From Planctomycetota bacterium (GTDB lineage: Bacteria > Planctomycetota > Planctomycetia > Pirellulales > PLA5): a DNA stretch of 41,262 bases. Below the pieces are notes generated by a model. That model saw nothing but the letters and a program-made list of their open reading frames with translations. It made no database searches and was not told the DNA's origin. A program made the translations under genes and the position numbers. This document shows, one piece after another, positions 31,545 to 38,812 of this stretch. How positions within the stretch are numbered: position 1 is the first letter of the stretch; every line of letters begins with the position of its first letter. The stretch covers positions 1-41,262 of the forward strand of contig QEVJ01000043.1 in assembly GCA_003576845.1 (NCBI GenBank), written 5' to 3'.

Positions 31545-32998
31545 TCGCTCCGCACGACGATCTGCGTACTCCGCACGACGATCTGCTCGCTCCAGCCGAT
31601 AAGCCGCTCGCCCCGCTGCCCGCGCGGCGCGATCCGCGCGGCGATATCGTGCTCGGCGCGGTCGTAATTGCCCTCTTCGTGCTCGGCGTGTGGCTCGTCG
31701 CCCGCTTGCCGGCGCCGGGGCTGTCGTGGTGGACCGTGGCCATCGCGGCGACGTGCAGCTCGGCCTGCGGTCTCGTCGGGTGCTATCTCGTGCTGCGGAA
31801 AATGAGCCTTTTGGGCGACGCCATCAGCCACGCCGTGCTGCCGGGCATCGCCTTGGCCTTCTTTGTTTCCGGCGAAATCACCGGCGTGCCGATCTTCCTG
31901 GGCGCAATGGCTCTCGGCGTGCTCACGACGCTCTTGACGCAGGCGCTTCGCGACTACGGCAACGTGCCGGAGGACACCGGCATGGGCATCGTGTATACCG
32001 CGCTGTTCGCGGCGGGCGTGATCCTCGTGCAAGTCGGCGCGCGGCAGGTCGATCTCGATCCGGGTTGCGTGCTGTACGGGATGCTCGACATGGCGGCGCT
32101 CAACACGACGCGCGTATTCGGCGTCGAAGTGCCGCACTCGATCGTGACGCTCGGCATCGCGCTGGTTACGACGCTGGCCTTCATCGCCGCGTTGTGGAAG
32201 GAGCTGAAGATCGCTTCGTTCGACGCCGGCCTGGCGACCGCGATGGGCTTTCGCGCGATGCTGATTCATTACCTGCTGATGGCCGTGGTGGCGGGCGTGA
32301 CGGTCGCGTCGTTCGAGGCCGTTGGGTCGATTCTCGTCGTCGCCATGCTGATCGTGCCGGGCGCGACCGCCCATTTGCTCACCGATCGGTTGGGTTGGAT
32401 GCTCGCGTGGTCGGTCGTCGTGTCGCTGTTGTCGGCGTTGTTCGGCTACGCGCTGAGCCGGTGGCTGAACGTGAACGTGGCGGGCACGATGGCCGTCGTG
32501 GCCGGAACGCAGTTCGCGCTCGCCGTGTTCCTCGCGCCGCGGCACGGATTGCTGGTCAAGTGGCTGGCGAGCGTGCGGCTATCGCTGCGGATCGTCGGCG
32601 AGGACGTCGTCGCCCGGCTCTACCGCCACGAGGAAGCGGCGACCGGCGCGGCGTTCGACGCGACGCAGGGAGGCGACGGCGAGCCGCAGTCGGTCTGGCA
32701 GCGCTGGCGACGGTCGTGGGCGATCGCGAGCCTCGTCAATAGCGGTCTCGTGCGACGCGCCGCCGACGGCACGCTGCTACTCACGGCGGCCGGCAGGCAG
32801 GTGGGGCGATCGATTGTCCGCGCGCACCGCTTGTGGGAAAGCTATCTCGAACGCCACTTCGAGTTGCCGCTGGACCACGTTCACGAACCGGCCGAACGCA
32901 TCGAGCACTACCTGGGACCCGAGCTCCAGACGCAACTCGCCGAGCAACTGGCGGAACCCGAGCAGGACCCGCACGGGCGAGCGATCCCGCCGTCGTAG
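31541..32998 (+). CDS. troD: Metal ABC transporter permease fused to a DtxR/MntR-like sensor
   Basis: A 485-residue fusion starting at GTG with GGAGG six nt upstream and overlapping the troC stop by four nt. Residues 36-335 are a cluster 9 permease ('RKMSLLGDAISHAVLPGIAL' at about 86-105; 'GSILVVAMLIVPGATAHLL' at about 262-280). Residues 346-485 match DtxR/MntR: helix 1 'GEDVVARLYRHEEA' (353-366; D355 aligns with MntR Asp8), a wing TLLLTAAGRQ, and the metal-binding dimerisation helix region. Ligand equivalents H429, E433, H448, E452, E455 and H456 keep DtxR spacing (79, 83, 98, 102, 105, 106), with Glu at 452 where DtxR has Cys and MntR has Glu. The end 'DPHGRAIPP' matches the usual DtxR exit motif. 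Recognition-helix residues are unusual, so DNA binding is doubtful. Fusion is inferred to sense cytoplasmic Mn/Fe. Confidence 0.92.
   Translation: MIAPHDDLRTPHDDLLAPADKPLAPLPARRDPRGDIVLGAVVIALFVLGVWLVARLPAPGLSWWTVAIAATCSSACGLVGCYLVLRKMSLLGDAISHAVLPGIALAFFVSGEITGVPIFLGAMALGVLTTLLTQALRDYGNVPEDTGMGIVYTALFAAGVILVQVGARQVDLDPGCVLYGMLDMAALNTTRVFGVEVPHSIVTLGIALVTTLAFIAALWKELKIASFDAGLATAMGFRAMLIHYLLMAVVAGVTVASFEAVGSILVVAMLIVPGATAHLLTDRLGWMLAWSVVVSLLSALFGYALSRWLNVNVAGTMAVVAGTQFALAVFLAPRHGLLVKWLASVRLSLRIVGEDVVARLYRHEEAATGAAFDATQGGDGEPQSVWQRWRRSWAIASLVNSGLVRRAADGTLLLTAAGRQVGRSIVRAHRLWESYLERHFELPLDHVHEPAERIEHYLGPELQTQLAEQLAEPEQDPHGRAIPPS
31548..31589. repeat. Two 21-bp (3 x 7) direct copies at the troD N-terminus
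   Basis: CTCCGCACGACGATCTGC plus three nt occurs at 31548-31568 and again at 31569-31589 (18 of 21 identical), starting two codons after the GTG. Each copy is three heptamers and encodes a seven-residue unit (PHDDLRT, then PHDDLLA). This looks like a heptamer array carried into coding sequence. Confidence 0.85.
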
Positions 32999-33002
32999 GA
33001 CA

Positions 33003-33030
33003 GCCCACTGCCCACTGCCCACGATTCACT
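33003..33030. repeat. Heptamer array (GCCCACT words)
   Basis: GCCCACT, GCCCACT, GCCCACG, ATTCACT are contiguous 7-nt words filling the 32-nt gap between the convergent troD and beta-helix genes. The words are close to those of the array at 11672-11748. Confidence 0.8.
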
Positions 33031-34230
33031 TCACTTCGTTTTCGACGAGGGCGGCGGGCTTTCCGCGCGAACGCCTGGGGCGTCGGGTTTTCGGTCTCGA
33101 ATGCGGACGTCGCCTTGCGTTGCATCCGCGAACGTCGGCGGTTCGCCGTGGGTTGCGTCCTTCTCGGCCACGGGCAAGCGAACCAACCGCCGCGTGTCCT
33201 GCGGGCGATCGAGGCAGCTCCAGGCGTTGCCGGAAAACGCGAACGTATCGGGCGCCGTATTGCCGCCGACGTTGACGATCTCGCGCACTTCGTCGGACCG
33301 AAACGCGACGACGTTGTTCTCGACCTTGCCGTTGCGGCAGGGGACGAACCGCGCATCGGTGCTTTCCTGCAAGATGCGGAACACCCAGCGCTTGGGGCGA
33401 TAGATGGTGTTGTGGCGGACGATCGCGCCGTCGACGCCGACAAAAGCGACCGCTGCCTGGCCTCCGAGGAACTCGCAATCTTCGACCGAGATATCCTGCG
33501 CCTCGAACGTGGCGTCGCGGGGGCGAAAGTAGGCCAGTCCCGTGCTGCCGCCGGCGTTCACCGCTCGGCCGCCGGCATTCTCGAAGCGGCACCGCTCGAT
33601 CGCGATGTGGCTGCTGCCGCCTTTGGTTTGCACGCCGTTGGCCATGTCGCCGCGGGCGTCGACGAAGGTGCATTTCGTCACGACGCCGTTCGTGCAGCCG
33701 ACCATGTCGATCGCCGAGCCGCTGCTGCCCCAACGCTCGACGCGGCAGCCTTCGAGGCGAAAATCGCGCACGCCCGACAGCTTGATCCCGTCGGTATTGC
33801 CGCGCGGGCCGATGTTGCGGACGACAACGTTCCGCAGCAGCAGGTGCTCGGCGGGCGTGTCCGTCGAGCCGGAATCGTCGACGTTCAGGCCGTTGCCGCT
33901 GGCGCCGTCGCACACCAGGTCCCGAAGCTCGACGTGTTGCGGCGACGAGAGGTGCAGGCCGCTGCCACCGCCCTCGAACACCGGCGGCGATTTCGGATCG
34001 GCCGCGGCGACGACGATCGGCCGGTCCTTGGTTCCCGAGAGTTTCGTCTGGGCGATGCCGCCGCGATACGTTCCGGCCGCGACGAGGATCGTCGTGCCGG
34101 GCTTGGCGGCCTGCAGCGCCGCGAGGAGTTCGTCGCGATTGGCGACGGGGACGTCATCGGCGACGACGAGCCGCGACAGCACGCTCGCCGCGACCAACGG
34201 TAGCACCACAAACCGGAGAGCTGATTGCAT
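33031..34230 (-). CDS. Secreted right-handed parallel beta-helix protein
   Basis: A 399-residue exported protein with a signal peptide (MQSALRFVVLPLVAASVL, ending before ADD). The start is fixed by AGGAG eight nt upstream of the ATG. The body carries repeated strand-turn coils typical of pectate-lyase-like solenoids: 'HVELRDLVCDGASGNGLNV', 'LLLRNVVVRNIG', 'RDFRLEGCRVERW', 'SHIAIERCRFENA', 'ISVEDCEFLGGQAAVAFVG' and 'IVRHNTIYRP', from about residue 95 to 320. The N-terminal 'VANRDELLAALQAAKPGTTI' is the usual cap (Pfam-type right-handed beta helix). The final 55 residues are hydrophilic and probably unstructured. A polysaccharide lyase or hydrolase is plausible, but no catalytic set is identifiable. 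It is divergent from the sulfatase gene, 208 nt away. Confidence 0.88.
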   Translation of the reverse strand: MQSALRFVVLPLVAASVLSRLVVADDVPVANRDELLAALQAAKPGTTILVAAGTYRGGIAQTKLSGTKDRPIVVAAADPKSPPVFEGGGSGLHLSSPQHVELRDLVCDGASGNGLNVDDSGSTDTPAEHLLLRNVVVRNIGPRGNTDGIKLSGVRDFRLEGCRVERWGSSGSAIDMVGCTNGVVTKCTFVDARGDMANGVQTKGGSSHIAIERCRFENAGGRAVNAGGSTGLAYFRPRDATFEAQDISVEDCEFLGGQAAVAFVGVDGAIVRHNTIYRPKRWVFRILQESTDARFVPCRNGKVENNVVAFRSDEVREIVNVGGNTAPDTFAFSGNAWSCLDRPQDTRRLVRLPVAEKDATHGEPPTFADATQGDVRIRDRKPDAPGVRAESPPPSSKTK

Positions 34231-34438
34231 GACGTTGTCTCCTGTGTTGCGGTACATCATAACCTCGTGCTTTGCGGCAAACCATCGAGCGGCAACCGCA
34301 ACGCGCCGGGAGCGACCGGCTGTCGGCTCGCGATGGACCGACTCCGTCGCTAGAATGCTGGCGCGGTCGGCGGCCGCTCGGATTCGCTCGTACAGGCCGT
34401 GCGTTGGGCCGCCAGGTTATGCGATAGGAGTTCCAAGG

Positions 34439-35806
34439 ATGCGTTCGCCTTTTCTCCTGGGCTGTGGTCGCGTGTTCGTCCGGTTCGCGGCGGTGGCGAT
34501 CGCGCTCTGCGTCGCGCCGGCGGGCAGCATCTTCGCCCAACAAAACGGCGATACAGCATCCAAACGACGGCCCAACGTCGTGCTCATCGTGGCCGACGAT
34601 TTCGGCCACGAATGCGTGCGGGCGAACGGCGGGACTTCGTATCAGACGCCGCGACTCGATCGGCTCTCCGCTGAGGGCGTGCGGTTCGAGCGGTGCTATG
34701 CCCAGCCGCTTTGCACGCCCACGCGGGTGCAACTTCTCACCGGCGCGTACAACGTCCGCAACTATACGCGGTTCGGCGAGATCGATCCCGCGTTGCCGAC
34801 GATCGCGCAGCTTTTCGCCCGGGCCGGTTACGCGACGGCGGCGGCGGGAAAATGGCAACTCGGTCGCGACAAGGAGTTGCCGCGCAAGCTGGGGTTCGGC
34901 GAGTCATGCCTGTGGCAACACACGCGCCGGCCGCCGCGGTACGCCAATCCGGGGCTGGAATATAACGGCGAGCCGCGCGATTTCGACAAAGGAGAATACG
35001 GGCCGGACCTGGTGAGCGATTTCGCCCTCGATTTCATCGCGCGGCACAAGGACCGGCCGTTCTTCCTGTATTACCCGATGCTGCTCACGCATGGGCCGTT
35101 TCAACCGACGCCGGAGAGCAAGAACTGGGACCCGACCACGCGGGGCGAGCAAGCGAAGAACAACCGCCGCAACTTTGCCGACATGGTCGCGTATATGGAC
35201 AAGCTCGTCGGCAAACTGGTCGATCGGCTCGACGCGTTGGGCCTCGGCGAGAACACGCTCGTCGTGTTTGTCGGCGACAACGGCACGGGCCGCGGCATCG
35301 CGTCGCAGTTTCGCGGGGCGGAGTATCGAGGCGGCAAGGGAACGCCGACGGCGGCGGGAACGCACGTGCCGCTCATCGTCCGCTGGCCCGGCGTCGCCAA
35401 GGCGGGCGTTGTCTGCGGCGATTTGATCGACACGACCGATTTTCTACCGACGCTGTGCGCCGCGGCGGCGATCGATGTGCCGAAGGACATGCCGGTCGAC
35501 GGCCGCAGCTTCCTGTCGCAGCTTCGCGGCGAGCGCGGCACGCCGCGCGAATGGGTTTATTGCTGGTACTCCCAGGGCGGCGGCGCGAAGGCCCAACACG
35601 AATTCGCCGCCGGAAAGCGGTACAAGCTCTACCGCGACGGCAAGGTGTTCGACACGGTCGCCGACGCAGCGGAGACGACGCCAGTCGACGTCGAGAACCT
35701 GCCCGTCGAAGGCCGTTATGCAGTAAAACAGCTTGAAGCGGCTCTCCACAAGTACGCCAATGCGCGCCCGGAACGATTTCGCACACCTGCACGAGCGGCC
35801 CGATGA
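34439..35806 (+). CDS. Secreted type I sulfatase
   Basis: A 455-residue exported formylglycine sulfatase. A signal peptide (about 1-32, ending IFAQ) precedes the alkaline-phosphatase-type fold. The metal-binding DD lies in VLIVADDFGHE (about 46-56). C92 in CTPTR is the residue matured to formylglycine, followed by QLLTGAY. A later GDNGTG (about 280) supplies further metal ligands. Maturation would need an FGE or anaerobic sulfatase-maturing enzyme not in the window. GGAG lies about 10 nt upstream of the ATG. A much longer upstream frame overlaps the divergent gene and is rejected. The sulfated substrate (for example an algal polysaccharide) is unknown. Its TGA overlaps the ATG of the next gene by four nt. 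Confidence 0.93.
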   Translation: MRSPFLLGCGRVFVRFAAVAIALCVAPAGSIFAQQNGDTASKRRPNVVLIVADDFGHECVRANGGTSYQTPRLDRLSAEGVRFERCYAQPLCTPTRVQLLTGAYNVRNYTRFGEIDPALPTIAQLFARAGYATAAAGKWQLGRDKELPRKLGFGESCLWQHTRRPPRYANPGLEYNGEPRDFDKGEYGPDLVSDFALDFIARHKDRPFFLYYPMLLTHGPFQPTPESKNWDPTTRGEQAKNNRRNFADMVAYMDKLVGKLVDRLDALGLGENTLVVFVGDNGTGRGIASQFRGAEYRGGKGTPTAAGTHVPLIVRWPGVAKAGVVCGDLIDTTDFLPTLCAAAAIDVPKDMPVDGRSFLSQLRGERGTPREWVYCWYSQGGGAKAQHEFAAGKRYKLYRDGKVFDTVADAAETTPVDVENLPVEGRYAVKQLEAALHKYANARPERFRTPARAAR

Positions 35807-36801
35807 AAGTCGCCTTTTTCGGCACGAAATCGTATGATCGCGGGGCGTTCAACGACGCCAACGCGGCGCATCGGCACGCGATTCACTACCTCGAACCGCG
35901 GTTGACGCTGGACACCGCGCCGCTGGCCGGCGGGTTCGAGGCGGTCTGCTCGTTCGTGAACGACCACATCGACGCCGAGGTCGTCGCACGGCTCAAACGC
36001 GGCGGCACCCGGCTCGTCGCGCTACGTTGCGCGGGCTTCAACCACGTCGACCTGGCCGCCTGTCGCGCCGCGAGTATCGAAGTCGTCCGCGTGCCCGCCT
36101 ATTCGCCGCACGCCGTGGCCGAACACGCCGTGGCGCTGATGTTGGCGCTCAATCGCAAGACGCATCGGGCGTACAACCGCGTGCGCGAAGGAAACTTTGC
36201 CCTCGACGGCCTCGCTGGTTTCGACATGTTCGGCAAAACGGCCGGCGTGATCGGCACGGGCAAGATCGGCGCGTGCGTCGTGCGGCTGCTCGACGGATTC
36301 GGTTGCCGCGTGCTGGCCCACGACGTAGCGGCGAATCCCGAGTGCGTCGCGGCGGGCGCCAGGTACGTGCAGCCGCCGGAACTGCTCGGCGAATGCGACA
36401 TCATCACGCTGCACTGTCCGCTGCTCCCTTCGACGCGGCACATCGTCAATGCCGAGTCGCTCGCCCGCGTCAAACGGGGCATGATGCTCATCAATACGAG
36501 CCGCGGCGGACTGCTCGACACGCGGGCCGTGATCGAGGCGCTCAAGTCGGGCCAGGTCGGGTACCTCGGCATCGACGTCTACGAGGAAGAGGAAGGGATG
36601 TTTTTCGAGGACCAGTCGGCGACGGGCATCCGCGACGACGTGCTGGCCCGGCTGACGACGTTTCCGAACGTGATCGTCACGGGGCACCAGGCGTTTCTGA
36701 CCGTCGAAGCGCTCGCGAACATCGCGGCCACGACGCTGGCGAACATTTCGTGCTTCGAGCGCGGGGAGGTCTGCGAGAATCGCGTTGCATTCAAGGACTG
36801 A
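35803..36801 (+). CDS. D-2-hydroxyacid dehydrogenase, LdhA-like
   Basis: A 332-residue cytosolic NAD-dependent dehydrogenase related to fermentative D-lactate dehydrogenase, which reduces pyruvate to D-lactate. The dinucleotide loop is GTGKIG at 151-156. The catalytic set is present: Arg in NTSRGGLLDT (about 236), Glu in DVYEEEEG (about 264), and His in VTGHQAFLT (about 294). The 'RCAGFNHVDLAAC' segment (about 75-87) and the TVEALANIA ending are LdhA-like rather than PGDH-like. Length is typical. It is translationally coupled to the sulfatase by an ATGA overlap. That gene pairing is not an obvious pathway. Confidence 0.92.
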   Translation: MKVAFFGTKSYDRGAFNDANAAHRHAIHYLEPRLTLDTAPLAGGFEAVCSFVNDHIDAEVVARLKRGGTRLVALRCAGFNHVDLAACRAASIEVVRVPAYSPHAVAEHAVALMLALNRKTHRAYNRVREGNFALDGLAGFDMFGKTAGVIGTGKIGACVVRLLDGFGCRVLAHDVAANPECVAAGARYVQPPELLGECDIITLHCPLLPSTRHIVNAESLARVKRGMMLINTSRGGLLDTRAVIEALKSGQVGYLGIDVYEEEEGMFFEDQSATGIRDDVLARLTTFPNVIVTGHQAFLTVEALANIAATTLANISCFERGEVCENRVAFKD

Positions 36802-36824
36802 GGAACGCTTTGACCGGCACGAAG

Positions 36825-38579
36825 CTACTTTGCTTCGTAGACGAGCCGGCCGTCCAAGTAGGTGCGCAAGACTTTGGCGTCGCGCATTTTGTCCGCTTCG
36901 CACGTCAGGAGGTCGGTGTCGAGGACGATTAGGTCGGCCAGCTTGCCCGGTTCGAGCGAGCCGATTTCGTTCTCGCGAAACGTGAGGTAGGCGTTGTTCG
37001 CCGTATAGAAGCGAATCGCCTGCTCGCGCGACAGGGCCTCTTCGCGATAGAGCGGGCGGTCGCGATGCTTCGACTGCCGCGTCGCGGCGACCCACATACC
37101 GAGAAACGGGTTGTAGGGATTCACCGAGCGGAGCGAACCGATCTTCTGCATGTGGTCGGACCCGCCGCCGACGACCACGCCGCGCTCGAAGAGCGACGCG
37201 AGCGGCTGGAAGTAGCGGAGCCGCAGTTCGCCGAACTGCGCGGCGAGCGTGTGGGCGTCGAGATAGAGCCAGGCCGGCTGGATGTCGGCCACGACGCCGA
37301 GCGACGCCATTTGGTCGACCAGATCGCGGCCCAGGAAGTTCGCGTGGGTGAGACAAGGCCGCGTCTTGGCGACGGGCGCCGACTCGTTCACTTTGGCGTA
37401 GACATCGAGCAGCGTCGCACAGGCGCCGTCGCCCACGGAATGGGCCGTGAATTGCAGGCCGTTCTCGACGGTCGCCCGCACGATCGGCAGCAGCCGTTCG
37501 CGCTCGATCATCAATACGCCGCGGTAGTTCGGGTCGCGGATCGAGTAAATGTCGCTCACGCCCCACGGTTCGCGCATGTAGGCGCTGCCGGTGAGCATGC
37601 CGCCGTCGAGATAGCACTTGACGCCGACGATCCGCAGCCGCCCGTCGCGCGTCTTCGGCGACGAAATCGCGAGCGGATCGGCGGCGAGGGCGGCGAGCCG
37701 CTTCGTGATATCGTCGAGCGCCGCGCTGGGATCGAGGCTCCGCGAAACGGCGACGCGGATGCTGAGCTTGCCGGCGGCGTTGAGCGCCCGATAGCGGTCC
37801 AGCGCGGACCCGTCGGCGTCGCGATCCGCGATAGAAGTAATGCCGACCGAGTGGTAGTCGGCGAATAGTTCCAAGAGCCGGCGAATGCGGTCCTCTTCGC
37901 TAGCCGGTTTGCCGGACGACTCGGCTTTGACGTACCGCGTGCAGCTTCGCAGAATGCCGGTCGGTTCGCCGGTCGCGTCGCGTTCGACATAGCCTGCGCC
38001 GGTGACTTGAAAGTCTTTGCCGATGCCACTGAGCTTCAAGGCGAGCGAATTGACCGAGGCGTCCGGGCCGGTCGAGAAGAGGACCGGGTTTTCCGGCGCG
38101 GCTGCGTCGAGTTCGGCGCGGGTTGGATAACGCTGCTCGCGAAGGCGGGTAATGAACACCTGGCGAACGACGATCCACTTGCCGGGACCGAGCGTCTTCG
38201 CGCGCGAGCGCACGTAGGCGAGCACGTCGGCGATCGTTTCCATGTCCGGAATCGGATGGTCGAACTCGTGCATCGCCGCCGAGTTGGGATGCGTGTGCGA
38301 GTCGATGAGTCCGGGCAGGACGAGCTTGCCGGCGAGATCGACGACTTCGGTGTCCTTGCCGCGGAGGGCGAGAATGTCGGCGTTCTTGCCGAGCCGGACG
38401 ATCTTGTCGCCGCGAACAGCAATGGCTTCGTGGATCGAGAAGTCGCGGTCGACGGACGCGATCTTGCCGCCGTGGAGGATGAGCGTGGCCGGCTCGTCGG
38501 CGGCGCGGGAGGTTACCGCGGCGAACAGACCGGCAAAGACGACGGCGATGGCGATTGCAGAGCGAATTGGCGCGGGCAT
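36825..38579 (-). CDS. Exported YtcJ-like metal-dependent amidohydrolase
   Basis: A 584-residue protein with a signal peptide (MPAPIRSAIAIAVVFAGLFA, ending SRA) and an amidohydrolase body of the YtcJ (amidohydrolase 3) group. Metal and catalytic residues are in 'LVLPGLIDSHTHPN' (about 82-95, the HxH pair), 'VGVKCYLDGG' (the Lys that may be carboxylated, about 295), 'FTAHSVGDGA' (about 347), 'LTHANFLG' (about 380) and 'VVGGGSDHM' (about 437). The closing segment 'SLEPGKLADLIVLDTDL' (about 548-564) is family-typical. The start at 38579 gives the best signal peptide; an ATG 33 nt upstream is less likely. Substrate is unknown. It is convergent with the dehydrogenase gene (23-nt gap) and divergent from the VIT/vWA gene. 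Confidence 0.9.
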   Translation of the reverse strand: MPAPIRSAIAIAVVFAGLFAAVTSRAADEPATLILHGGKIASVDRDFSIHEAIAVRGDKIVRLGKNADILALRGKDTEVVDLAGKLVLPGLIDSHTHPNSAAMHEFDHPIPDMETIADVLAYVRSRAKTLGPGKWIVVRQVFITRLREQRYPTRAELDAAAPENPVLFSTGPDASVNSLALKLSGIGKDFQVTGAGYVERDATGEPTGILRSCTRYVKAESSGKPASEEDRIRRLLELFADYHSVGITSIADRDADGSALDRYRALNAAGKLSIRVAVSRSLDPSAALDDITKRLAALAADPLAISSPKTRDGRLRIVGVKCYLDGGMLTGSAYMREPWGVSDIYSIRDPNYRGVLMIERERLLPIVRATVENGLQFTAHSVGDGACATLLDVYAKVNESAPVAKTRPCLTHANFLGRDLVDQMASLGVVADIQPAWLYLDAHTLAAQFGELRLRYFQPLASLFERGVVVGGGSDHMQKIGSLRSVNPYNPFLGMWVAATRQSKHRDRPLYREEALSREQAIRFYTANNAYLTFRENEIGSLEPGKLADLIVLDTDLLTCEADKMRDAKVLRTYLDGRLVYEAK

Positions 38580-38812
38580 TGCGGACACCGGGGATGGCGG
38601 GAGGAGCAACATTCGAACAGCGCTGGCGATATGATCTGGCCAGCCTCCAGTGTCGAAGGAAAAAACGGCATTTGCAACATAGTTCCGCGGGAACTTGTCG
38701 GCGGGTGAAGTCGACTAATGCTTTGGCGGCTGCCGATTGGGCGGCCGAAGTCCCGCGTTTTTTTAACGAGTTCGTTGTCCATATTGGCGTTTCTCGCCAA
38801 AGGAGTTCCGTC

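Noticed and set aside
4113-33030. The periodic arrays as CRISPR arrays
   Set aside because: The units are 7 nt with no spacers, and no cas genes are present.
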